Source: Bacteroidota bacterium (GTDB lineage Bacteria; Bacteroidota; Bacteroidia; Bacteroidales; UBA1715). From it: 64,000 nucleotides of DNA. The stretch lies in contig WQTX01000004.1 in the NCBI GenBank assembly GCA_009786075.1, forward strand, positions 1 to 64,000, in the 5' to 3' direction. The position numbers and the translations under genes were made by a program. Numbering within the stretch: position 1 is the stretch's first letter; every line of letters starts with the position of its first letter. This document shows, one piece after another, positions 45,411-54,113 of this stretch. The notes beneath the pieces were generated by a model. The model was given only the letters and a program-made list of their open reading frames with translations, made no database searches and was not told where the DNA came from.

Positions 45411-47717
45411 ATGAAAAAAATTATTTTTACGCTGATAGCGGTTATTTTGAGTACATTACTGTCGGCTCAAACCATTGTAGAAAAGCACGGATTGCTGAAA
45501 GTAAAAGGCTCTCATGTAGTCAATAAAGATGAACAATTCATTTCGCTTTGTGGAAACAGTCTCTTTTGGAGTACCAATGGATGGGGTGGGGAAAAATATT
45601 ACAACGGCGATGTAGTGAAATTTCTTAAAGACGATTGGAATTCCAGCATTGTGCGCGCTGCAATGGCAGTGGAGGGTTCAGGCGGATACATATCTGACCC
45701 TGCGGGTCAAATTGCCAAAGTAAAAACCGTAGTTGATGCTTGTATTGAAAATGGTCTCTATGTAATTATTGACTTTCATAGTCACTCTGCGGAGAATTAT
45801 AGCAATCAAGCTGTTACATTCTTTCAAGAAATGGCACGTACTTATGGTACCTACGATAACGTCATTTATGAAATTTACAACGAACCCTTGAATGTGTCGT
45901 GGAGCGGTGTTATCAAACCGTATGCCCAAAAGGTAATAGATGCTATTCGCGCTATTGACCCCGATAACTTGATTATCGTAGGTACGCGCAATTGGTCGCA
46001 AGATGTAGTAGAGGCTTCGCTTAACCCTATTAAAGACGATAATGTGGCATACGCCCTTCATTTTTATGCCGGTACCCACACCCAGTGGCTACGCGATGCT
46101 GCCATGACAGCCATGAATAATGGAATTGCCATTTTTATTACCGAATGGGGGACATGCGATGCTTCCGGTAACGGTGGTTATAATGAGGTTTCGAGCGATG
46201 TGTGGATGAATTTTTGTCAAGATAATTTCATCAGTGTCTGCAATTGGGCGCTTAACGATAAGACCGAAACCGCTTCGGTGCTCAAGCCGGGAGCATCTAT
46301 TAGAGGAGGGTGGACAGATGATGATTACACCGTTTCGGGGAAATACGTCCGCAACCTGATGCGCAACTGGCCTACCGAAGGAAAACCATGTAATGCCGTG
46401 TTGTTGCCGAATACGATAAAAGCTGCGGATTATTGCCGTCAGTTGGGAATACAGACAGATGTGTGCAGTGAAGGAGGACGAAATGTAACCAACATCGCTA
46501 CCGGCAAATGGATGACCTATCGGGTATCGGTTGAAACTGCCGGTGAGTACACTATTTCTTACCGGGTAGCTGCTCCATCGAAAGGAGGAAAAATACAGCT
46601 TGATGCAGGCGACGAAACCGTTATATTTGATACTATATCTATACCGGCAACGGGCGGTCGGCAGAATTGGACAACTGTGTGGCACGATATTACATTGCCG
46701 GAAGGAATATATGATATTCGGTTACTTGCCTTAACCGGCGGATTCAGTGTCAATTGGATTAAAATCATGCATAAAACAGAAGGAACGCCTGTCTTGAAAG
46801 AAATTACTCTTTTTTCGCCAAGCGATGTTGTTGCCATTAATACATCGCATCGCCTTGTAGCCCAAGGTTTCGACCAGAACGGAAATCCATATTTGATTGA
46901 ACCAGTGTGGAGCATAGTTTACGACAAAGAAGGTGCAACGATTGACCAAAACGGAATGTTTACTGCCGGAAAAATCCTTGATACCTACAGGGTAACCGTT
47001 ACACAAGGAGATATTACAGTTTCTACCGATATTACGGTAATCGACCCCTGTCCGCCGACAGACATTACAGCCGGAAGAATCGAAGCTGAAGATTATTGCA
47101 CTGCCAACAACATAGGCACCGAACCTACAACCGATACAGGCGGCGGAATAAATATAGGCTGGCTCGTTTCCAACAGCAGCTGGTTGACTTATACAATCAA
47201 TGTTCCCGAGACCGGTGTCTATAATCTTGATTTCCGCACGGCAAGTTTGGCAAGTGGGGGTCAACTAAAAATGCTTGTTGACGGAAAAGAAATACTGACT
47301 CAAAATTTTCCGAAAACCGGTGCTTGGCAAAATTTCCAAACCACAACAACAGCTGCTTTCGAACTAACCGAAGGCGACCACATTTTGAGGTTTAATATTG
47401 TGGTAGGGGATTTCAATATCAATTGGTTTGAATTTAATAAATGCGACGGATGCAGCACATCTATTAATCCGCTTGCCGGCACATTGTCGGTTTATCCCAA
47501 TCCGGTGCAGCAAGGCAAACACCTGCATATTTCCTCCTTATCGGCTATTAACTACGTTAGAATGACCGATTTAAGGGGAGTTGTTGTATATACGCAGCCG
47601 GTTGACGGGAAGACTTATGAACTGTCTATTCCAACCGACGGATTGAATGGGGGTGTTTATTTATTGCAACTCGTTTCCGAACAAAATCAGGAGGTGTATA
47701 AAGTTATTGTGGAATAA
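45411..47717 (+). CDS. Secreted GH5 cellulase with two CBM6-like domains and T9SS sorting domain
   Basis: LCGNSLFWSTNGWGGEKYYN, VIYEIYNEPL, FITEWGTCDASGNGG; two IEAEDYC/IKAADYC CBM6-like modules; C-term LSVYPNPVQQGKHLHIS. Confidence 0.95.
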   Translation: MKKIIFTLIAVILSTLLSAQTIVEKHGLLKVKGSHVVNKDEQFISLCGNSLFWSTNGWGGEKYYNGDVVKFLKDDWNSSIVRAAMAVEGSGGYISDPAGQIAKVKTVVDACIENGLYVIIDFHSHSAENYSNQAVTFFQEMARTYGTYDNVIYEIYNEPLNVSWSGVIKPYAQKVIDAIRAIDPDNLIIVGTRNWSQDVVEASLNPIKDDNVAYALHFYAGTHTQWLRDAAMTAMNNGIAIFITEWGTCDASGNGGYNEVSSDVWMNFCQDNFISVCNWALNDKTETASVLKPGASIRGGWTDDDYTVSGKYVRNLMRNWPTEGKPCNAVLLPNTIKAADYCRQLGIQTDVCSEGGRNVTNIATGKWMTYRVSVETAGEYTISYRVAAPSKGGKIQLDAGDETVIFDTISIPATGGRQNWTTVWHDITLPEGIYDIRLLALTGGFSVNWIKIMHKTEGTPVLKEITLFSPSDVVAINTSHRLVAQGFDQNGNPYLIEPVWSIVYDKEGATIDQNGMFTAGKILDTYRVTVTQGDITVSTDITVIDPCPPTDITAGRIEAEDYCTANNIGTEPTTDTGGGINIGWLVSNSSWLTYTINVPETGVYNLDFRTASLASGGQLKMLVDGKEILTQNFPKTGAWQNFQTTTTAAFELTEGDHILRFNIVVGDFNINWFEFNKCDGCSTSINPLAGTLSVYPNPVQQGKHLHISSLSAINYVRMTDLRGVVVYTQPVDGKTYELSIPTDGLNGGVYLLQLVSEQNQEVYKVIVE

Positions 47718-47743
47718 TACCGATTTCAAAAAATAAAAATAGT

Positions 47744-47751
47744 ATATTTGC
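47744..47751 (+). promoter_or_regulatory. Putative -7 box TATATTTG upstream of structured RNA copy A
   Basis: TATATTTG about 50 nt 5' of the conserved element; copy B has TACATTTG at an equivalent place. Confidence 0.45.
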
Positions 47752-47798
47752 ACAATTAATAACAAAAAACAGTAAACTTATGGTAACAGAGTAAATTT

Positions 47799-47996
47799 AA
47801 TACGCACATTTTAGACTTTTGGAAAAAGCATTTTAGGTTATCTTTCTAGTAAAAAATTTGACGATTTAAAGCAAAGAAAGAGTTTAAGTTGGAGTGTTCG
47901 CGCCGGTCGGCGTGGACTTTTGATTTATTCTGTTCTTTGCGGGTTACGTCAAATACCTTTACTAGCGGGATACTGAAAAGTACCACGCTTTTTTTT
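47799..47996 (+). ncRNA. Structured RNA element, copy A
   Basis: Long similarity to 58606-58802 (-); stem gttcgcgcc/ggcgtggac; terminator gcgggatact-gaaa-agtaccacgc-U8. Confidence 0.8.
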
Positions 47997-48090
47997 GTGT
48001 GTATGCGAACAAAATAGTTCTTTTTGGTACATTTTTTTTAACAAATTTTTAATTTAAAAGTTGCGCCCGTCACGTATTAGGGATTTTATA

Positions 48091-48660
48091 ATGAAAAATT
48101 TTTCAACTTTTTTGACAATTAGTTTGCTCACAACAGCAACAGCATTTTCCCAAGTTGCACCATCAGCACAGGGTGGTAATCCAATAGGAAAAATTATTTT
48201 ATTGGCAATAATAATTATTTTCATCTTGCGTTATTTTTTAGTGGTTCGTCCTAAGAAGAAAAAAGCACAAGAATTACGAGAACAAGCAAAAGGTAATGAG
48301 GCAACAGAAAAGGAAAAGCCACAAAATAATAACATAAAAATTGGTGGTTGGATACTTACTTCTTTAGGTGGAGTAGGTTTAATAGGAACAATGGTTACAA
48401 AAAATAGTGCGAACTATCAATTAGATAGTATTGGTGAGCTTTTCGGAGTAGGTCAAGGTTATAAATCAACAGTAGATACGCTATTTTATCTTGCTATAGT
48501 AGCATTAATTATTGGCATTATCATGCTTATTGTTGGCTATTCTAAAAAGATGGTTGAGAAGATTATAGTTTGCCCTAATTGTCAAAGTCAGAATTTGGAA
48601 AATGCCCAATTTTGTAAAAATTGTGGTACAAAATTGAGGCAAAATATCATGGAGCAATAG
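48091..48660 (+). CDS. Membrane protein with C-terminal zinc ribbon
   Basis: Signal/TM start MKNFSTFLTISLLTTATAFS; C-terminal CPNCQSQNLENAQFCKNCGTKL; start revised from 48061. Confidence 0.75.
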   Translation: MKNFSTFLTISLLTTATAFSQVAPSAQGGNPIGKIILLAIIIIFILRYFLVVRPKKKKAQELREQAKGNEATEKEKPQNNNIKIGGWILTSLGGVGLIGTMVTKNSANYQLDSIGELFGVGQGYKSTVDTLFYLAIVALIIGIIMLIVGYSKKMVEKIIVCPNCQSQNLENAQFCKNCGTKLRQNIMEQ

Positions 48661-48754
48661 AAGAATTTTCAGTATAGACTCCATTTTCCGCAGAGTTTAT
48701 CAAACTGCCACTGTTAGTCTAAGGCTCTTGCCTAAGTCGGCTTTATCACAACAG

Positions 48755-48868
48755 GCTTTGCCTAAATAGAAATTTTAAAAAATCCTCTTTACTCAAAAAT
48801 GCGTAGTAAAGGGATTTTTTATTTTTCGGAAACTTTTGCAAATTTTTTGAAATAGTGTATCTTTGCAT
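48755..48868 (+). promoter_or_regulatory. Terminator plus promoter module, copy 2
   Basis: aaatcctctttactc...agtaaagggattttttattttt then TTTTG-N19-TATCTTTG. Confidence 0.82.
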
Positions 48869-48892
48869 TATTCATGTAACAATTTAGAAATT

Positions 48893-49081
48893 ATGAACAC
48901 ACTAACAGCAGAAATAGAGGAAAAAGAATGTGAAACTTTGTATTATGGTAATCCGGAGCTTTCGTCGGACGTTTGGCACGATTTAGACGATGTGATAGAA
49001 AGGGGATTTGACAAATTATCAAATCATTACGGTGTTGATATGCGTGCTTTAAGCAAATTTACTCAATATCATAAAAAATGA
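48893..49081 (+). CDS. Antitoxin of RelE/ParE-type TA module
   Basis: Small acidic ORF overlapping the downstream toxin start (ATGA); start revised to MNTLTAEIEEKE. Confidence 0.65.
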   Translation: MNTLTAEIEEKECETLYYGNPELSSDVWHDLDDVIERGFDKLSNHYGVDMRALSKFTQYHKK

Positions 49082-49380
49082 AATATACAGTAAAATTGTC
49101 AGACAGAGCTAATGCTGATTTTGATAATTACATTAATCATATAATATATGAATATGATGCACCTATTACTGCATCGAAACATCATGATGGAATAATTGAA
49201 ATACTGCTTGGATTGTCTGAAAATCCCTATAAAAATGCCGTGAGAAACAACAATTCGTTGCACCCTTTTGGCGAGAATGTGCGTAGAGCAAATTTCAAAA
49301 AAATGGCAATCATATACACCATACACGGCAATATTGTGTACATTCATCGAATTTTAGCGGCAAGCATGATAACAGATTAA
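49078..49380 (+). CDS. RelE/ParE-family toxin
   Basis: MKYTVKLSDRANADFDNYINHIIYEYDAPITASKHHDGIIEILLGLSENPY...FKKMAIIYTIHGNIVYIHRILAASMI. Confidence 0.8.
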   Translation: MKYTVKLSDRANADFDNYINHIIYEYDAPITASKHHDGIIEILLGLSENPYKNAVRNNNSLHPFGENVRRANFKKMAIIYTIHGNIVYIHRILAASMITD

Positions 49381-49478
49381 ATACACTTTGGCATAAAAAT
49401 TGCAGCTATTTTGTTGAAAATTATAACTACAAACCGAAAAATTTGTACTTTTACAAAATATTCAAAAAACAAAAAATC

Positions 49479-49853
49479 ATGAAAAAATTAATTATTGCAA
49501 TCGTTTGTGTTTTGAGCAGCATATTTGCTACGGCTCAACAACAGGAAATTATAAACTGTTTTAAATCCAATAATGTTGAATGTCTGTCGGCGTATTTGAG
49601 CGACAATGTCGATTTAACCGTTGGCAACACCGAGGGCGTGTATAGCAAAGCGCAATCAAAAGTGATTTTACAGAAATTTTTCAGTGAAAATAATGTAAAA
49701 GATTTTAAAATTTTGCATCAAACCGGCAATGATAGTGCAAAAAATGTGATTGCACAAATGCAAACCGCAAGCAAATCATATCGTATATATTTGTTGACAA
49801 AAACAGTAAATTCAAAACCGATAATACAAAAAATACGAATAGAAAATGATTGA
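49479..49853 (+). CDS. DUF4783-like exported protein
   Basis: Signal peptide MKKLIIAIVCVLSSIFATAQ; NNVECLSAYLSDNVDLTVGNTEGVYSKAQSKVILQKFF; adjacent to nadC. Confidence 0.8.
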   Translation: MKKLIIAIVCVLSSIFATAQQQEIINCFKSNNVECLSAYLSDNVDLTVGNTEGVYSKAQSKVILQKFFSENNVKDFKILHQTGNDSAKNVIAQMQTASKSYRIYLLTKTVNSKPIIQKIRIEND

Positions 49854-50691
49854 CAATCAATTAGTTGACGAATTAATCGACATAGCCCTCCGCGAAGATA
49901 TTGGCGATGGCGACCACACAACCCTTTCGTGTATTCCCCATGATTTACAGGGACGGGCGCAATTGCTGGTAAAACAAGACGGCATTTTATGCGGCGTGGA
50001 AGTAGCAAAAAAAATCTACCAAAAATTTGACCCCGAAATGCGAATTGAGGTTTTAATCGCCGACGGAACGCCCATTCGCAAAGGCGATGTAGCATTTACC
50101 GTAAGCGGAAAATCAATTTCAATATTACAAACCGAACGTTTAGTACTCAATTTTCTGCAACGTTTAAGTGGCGTTGCCACACAAACGCAAGAATACGTAC
50201 AATTGCTCGAAGGCACAAAAACCCGAATACTCGACACTCGCAAAACCACACCCGGCATGCGTTTGCTTGAAAAATACGCCGTGCGCATGGGCGGCGGATT
50301 AAACCACCGGATTGGTTTGTACGATATGATTTTGATTAAAGACAATCATATAGATTACGCAGGCGGCGTAACGGCAGCAATTACCAAAACAAAAGAATAT
50401 TTGAAAAAACTCAACAAAGATTTGGAAATCGTAGTTGAAGCTCGCACGCTTGACGATATTCGTGAAATTTTACAATTCGACAATATATTACGTATTCTTA
50501 TCGACAATTTTACTCCCGAACAGACCAAAGAGGCAATTTGCTTGATTGACGGCAAATGCCAAACCGAATCGTCGGGCGGCATTAATAAAGAAACTATACG
50601 TGCCTATGCCGAAGCGGGCGTTGATTTTGTTTCGATTGGGGCACTTACGCATCAGATTCGGAGTTTGGATTTGAGTTTGAAGGCTTATTAG
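49846..50691 (+). CDS. nadC: Nicotinate-nucleotide pyrophosphorylase (carboxylating)
   Basis: LREDIGDGDHTTLSCIP, LNFLQRLSGVATQTQEY, DTRKTTPGMRLLEKYAVRMGGG, NHR.GLYDMILIKDNHID. Confidence 0.97.
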   Translation: MIDNQLVDELIDIALREDIGDGDHTTLSCIPHDLQGRAQLLVKQDGILCGVEVAKKIYQKFDPEMRIEVLIADGTPIRKGDVAFTVSGKSISILQTERLVLNFLQRLSGVATQTQEYVQLLEGTKTRILDTRKTTPGMRLLEKYAVRMGGGLNHRIGLYDMILIKDNHIDYAGGVTAAITKTKEYLKKLNKDLEIVVEARTLDDIREILQFDNILRILIDNFTPEQTKEAICLIDGKCQTESSGGINKETIRAYAEAGVDFVSIGALTHQIRSLDLSLKAY

Positions 50692-50725
50692 ATACGAGGT
50701 TTTAGGTTTTTAGACACAAGGTTCA

Positions 50726-51325
50726 ATGAAACAGATATTTTTCATATTGGCAATTATAATGCTGGCATCTTGTGGGCATAGGCAAGAAAAACAAGATACG
50801 ACCATTGACAATAATCCAAAACAACAGTTAAAACGATTGTTTGCCAATTGGCTGAATAACGAAATTGCGCAAGGTTATCTTTGGGCTTCCGATAGTTGTT
50901 ATGGTAGTTGGCTTGAAGACCATAATTTTAACGGAACAATTGATGAAATGTGGGGTGTGCCTGCCGACAGTTCCTATTATCATTATTCGTATGCCGACAT
51001 TAATGATGATGGTAAAATTGACTTACTCGTAACTTTTACGCCGGAACAATGCGACGGTGGAAATGCTTCAATGTGGACACAAATTGCAGTTTTGATAATT
51101 TCAGAAAATGAAACATACAAAACAATTGCTTCTCTCGGAGACGGTATGTTTTCATCTATTGGTGCCGACTCGTCCGGATTTATTTGGTACGACAGTATTG
51201 GTGTAAATAAAATCTATGGGACGTTTTATAATTTTTTAGAAAATGACGGGCATTGCTGCCCAAGTATAGAAAAACCGGTAATTATTACTTATGATACAAA
51301 GGAAGTTGTGTTTATTGGGGATTAA
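50726..51325 (+). CDS. Lipoprotein of unknown function
   Basis: LAIIMLASCGH lipobox; YADINDDGKIDLLVTF EF-hand-like repeat. Confidence 0.65.
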   Translation: MKQIFFILAIIMLASCGHRQEKQDTTIDNNPKQQLKRLFANWLNNEIAQGYLWASDSCYGSWLEDHNFNGTIDEMWGVPADSSYYHYSYADINDDGKIDLLVTFTPEQCDGGNASMWTQIAVLIISENETYKTIASLGDGMFSSIGADSSGFIWYDSIGVNKIYGTFYNFLENDGHCCPSIEKPVIITYDTKEVVFIGD

Positions 51326-51452
51326 AAAAGGTTTTGGTGTTTTTTTTGATTTTTCGGAACATACTATTTTTTAGAAAAATCACGTTATCGGAATGACTTT
51401 TTGTTTCACGGTAGAAAGAAAAATACTACTTTTGCGCGCACAAATCATTACT

Positions 51453-53081
51453 ATGAATAAAATAAAATTATTTTTACTTTTATTGCTCAATTGTACTTTT
51501 TTACAAGCGCAACCCCTTCCCGATAAACCAAAGCTAATAGTTATGGTAGTTATTGAAGGTATGCGCTACGATTATTTGCAGCAATTTGAGCCGCAGTTTA
51601 GCCGTGGCGGATTTAAAAAACTTATGATACAAGGTGCGCAATGCACTAATGCGCATCACAATGCAGCTTTTTTGCACAACCCAACCGGCATAGCCAATAT
51701 TTCAACCGGTTGCACGGCTTCGGAGCATGGTATAGTAAACAATTGGTGGTATAACCGTTTACTCAAACAAAAAGTAAATTGTGTGAATGATTATACATAT
51801 TCCGCAGTGGGTTGCCCCAACAAAAACTCGGTGCAAGTGTCGCCGCAATTGCTGTTGGCATCTACATTTGGTGAGGAATTGTATAAATCTACAAAAGGGA
51901 AATCAAAAGTTTTTAGCATAGCTTTGCAACCTTACGCTGCGGTGCTTTCGGCAGGAAAAAAAGCAACGGGCGTGTATTTTCTCGATGAATTTACCGGCAA
52001 TTGGATTACTTCGTCGTATTATGCCGAAACACTGCCTTCGTGGTTGGGAATTTATAATGCTAAAAAGAGTGGCTATCAATACATTAACAAGGAATGGACG
52101 CCGCTGATGGCGCTCGATTATTACAAAGCGAGTTGGGAAGACGACAATGAATTTGAAATAGGGATTAATTCGCAACGCACATTTCCCTACAATATTACAT
52201 ATTTGGGCGATACTTACAAACCCTTCCGGATTTTGAAACAAATTCCCTACGGAAATTCCTATACTAAAGATTTTGCAATAGAACTGATTGATAAAGAGCA
52301 ACTTGGCAAACGAGCAGAAACTGATTATTTGCACATAACTTACACTGCAGCACAAGAAGTTGCCTATAAATTCGGTAATCTCTCGAAAGAAATTGAAGAT
52401 ACCTATGTTCGTTTGGATTTTGAATTGATGTCGTTGATTAACCATTTGGAGCAAAATGTGGGCAAAGATAATTTTGTGATTATTGTAACGTCCAATCATG
52501 GAATGGCTGCTCCGACTAAATTTGTGATGCAAACGCAAAAAGAGGGCGGAATTTTTAAAGCCGTAGAGTCTATGTATTTGCTTGATAAATACTTAGATAC
52601 CCGTTACGGCGAAGACGATTGGGTGGAACATTATACAAATCAACAAATTTATTTGAACGTCAAAGCCGTAGAACGCCGCACGGCTTCGAATACCGATATT
52701 TTGCGTTCGGCAGCAAATTTTATTTCGCAACTTGCCGGTGTGCATACGGTGCTTACCGCTGCGGATTTGGCAAAATCAAATTATAGCGGTTCGCAATTGG
52801 GCAGCAAAATGAGTAATTCATATTACGCTCCTCGTTCGGGTGATATTATTTTCCAACTGAAACCCAATTGGAGCGAACAATCGACTGATATGGTGTCGCA
52901 TCACTTGTCGGGTTATAATTACGATACGCACGTGCCACTCCTGTGTTATGGCTGGAAAGTGAAGCCGAAAACAATTACAAAAGCTGTTTCGGTTGCCGAT
53001 ATTGCCCACACATTGAGTAGAATTGCCCGTTCGCCGTTGCCGAATATGGCGAGGGGGGAGGAGATTGAAGTTTTTGATTAG
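51453..53081 (+). CDS. Alkaline phosphatase family protein (PafA-like type I phosphodiesterase)
   Basis: KLIVMVVIEGMRYDYLQQFEP, NPTGIANISTGCTASEHGIVNNWWY, VTSNHGMAAP, HLSGYNYDTHVPLLCYGWKV. Confidence 0.9.
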   Translation: MNKIKLFLLLLLNCTFLQAQPLPDKPKLIVMVVIEGMRYDYLQQFEPQFSRGGFKKLMIQGAQCTNAHHNAAFLHNPTGIANISTGCTASEHGIVNNWWYNRLLKQKVNCVNDYTYSAVGCPNKNSVQVSPQLLLASTFGEELYKSTKGKSKVFSIALQPYAAVLSAGKKATGVYFLDEFTGNWITSSYYAETLPSWLGIYNAKKSGYQYINKEWTPLMALDYYKASWEDDNEFEIGINSQRTFPYNITYLGDTYKPFRILKQIPYGNSYTKDFAIELIDKEQLGKRAETDYLHITYTAAQEVAYKFGNLSKEIEDTYVRLDFELMSLINHLEQNVGKDNFVIIVTSNHGMAAPTKFVMQTQKEGGIFKAVESMYLLDKYLDTRYGEDDWVEHYTNQQIYLNVKAVERRTASNTDILRSAANFISQLAGVHTVLTAADLAKSNYSGSQLGSKMSNSYYAPRSGDIIFQLKPNWSEQSTDMVSHHLSGYNYDTHVPLLCYGWKVKPKTITKAVSVADIAHTLSRIARSPLPNMARGEEIEVFD

Positions 53082-53140
53082 ACACAACGTTCATGTCTGT
53101 TTTTGTTAGACTACTGCATATTTTGTATTGTTGCGTAGCA

Positions 53141-53935
53141 CTAAAACAACACCGTAAACGTTACAGAATTTTGCAACGTAAATCCGTCAGGTGGAAGAGA
53201 CGAGAATTTTATACCACGCATATCGAAACTAAGCATAAACGTGGCTTTGCCTTCCAACGGCATTTTTACGCCAACCGAAGCAAATGCTCCGTAACCAAAA
53301 TAATTGCGGTTACTTTCGGTGTTGCTGTTTGATTTATTGTAAAGCGTGTAAGTGAAATCGCCAATTTCCAACGCATTACTGCTTGCGGTAAGTGCTGCAA
53401 CGAGCGCACCGCCTTCAACAAAGGGACTTATAGGCGAATTTTCAAATGGTTTACCGTAATGTGCACCAAGTTCCAAACCAAAACGGTTTTCGGTGGAGGT
53501 TATAAAACCTTGTTGCAAATTGTCGCCCATGAGCGGCGGTTGCGGCGGCGAAGCTAATTTAATTTGAAATACACCTTGCGACCGCACTTTTGCTAAATTA
53601 ACAGTGCCAATAAATGCAAATTTTTCGTTGAAAAAATACTGCAATGTTCCGCCAATTTGTAACGACGGTTTGTAACGCATAATTGCGGGAAAAGAAGGGT
53701 TAACAAGTGAAAAATCACTATTAAAATAGTTGCTGATTTGGTCGTGGTGCTCGGGGTATGAGAGAATGTAGTTTATAGCATTCATACTATTAAGACCGCC
53801 ATTGAAATATTCGGCAGTTTTGTTGTTCGCAAACAGTGCGCCTATTCGCAATCCGTAGTTTAAGCCTTCACGGTTTTGGGCATGTAGTTGGGTAATTGCT
53901 GCAATGCAGAGAATTAGTGTTGTTAGTTTTTTCAT
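53141..53935 (-). CDS. Outer-membrane beta-barrel-like protein
   Basis: Signal peptide, alternating beta pattern, C-terminal aromatic ending NSVTFTVLF. Confidence 0.6.
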   Translation of the reverse strand: MKKLTTLILCIAAITQLHAQNREGLNYGLRIGALFANNKTAEYFNGGLNSMNAINYILSYPEHHDQISNYFNSDFSLVNPSFPAIMRYKPSLQIGGTLQYFFNEKFAFIGTVNLAKVRSQGVFQIKLASPPQPPLMGDNLQQGFITSTENRFGLELGAHYGKPFENSPISPFVEGGALVAALTASSNALEIGDFTYTLYNKSNSNTESNRNYFGYGAFASVGVKMPLEGKATFMLSFDMRGIKFSSLPPDGFTLQNSVTFTVLF

Positions 53936-53949
53936 AGGATTAAGAATTT

Positions 53950-54113
53950 AAAAGCCCCCTAAATCCCCCTTAGGGGGGACTTTTGAGCTGTGGTTAATTA
54001 TTTAAATATATTTTATGTTCTGTTTCTTAGTCTTTTTTGTAGGTTCGTGGCATGCCGTAATCTTACAGATTGTGCGGCTCCAAGTCCCCCTTGAGGGGGA
54101 TTTAGGGGGCTGT
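53950..54113. repeat. C/G-rich hairpin repeats (gccccctaaatcccccttagggggg / ccccttgagggggatttagggggc)
   Basis: Related blocks also at 105-140 and 12007-12041. Confidence 0.85.

Noticed and set aside
46089-46685. 198-aa antisense ORF in the cellulase gene
   Set aside because: Fully overlaps the well supported GH5 CDS; low-complexity antisense translation with no family features. Same reasoning for other long antisense ORFs (8664-9119, 10048-10482, 21574-22185, 22461-23024, 51903-52538).
48061-48090. Listed start MRPSRIRDFI of the zinc-ribbon membrane protein
   Set aside because: These codons are the shared cccgtcacgtattaggga leader; the signal-like N-terminus begins at 48091.
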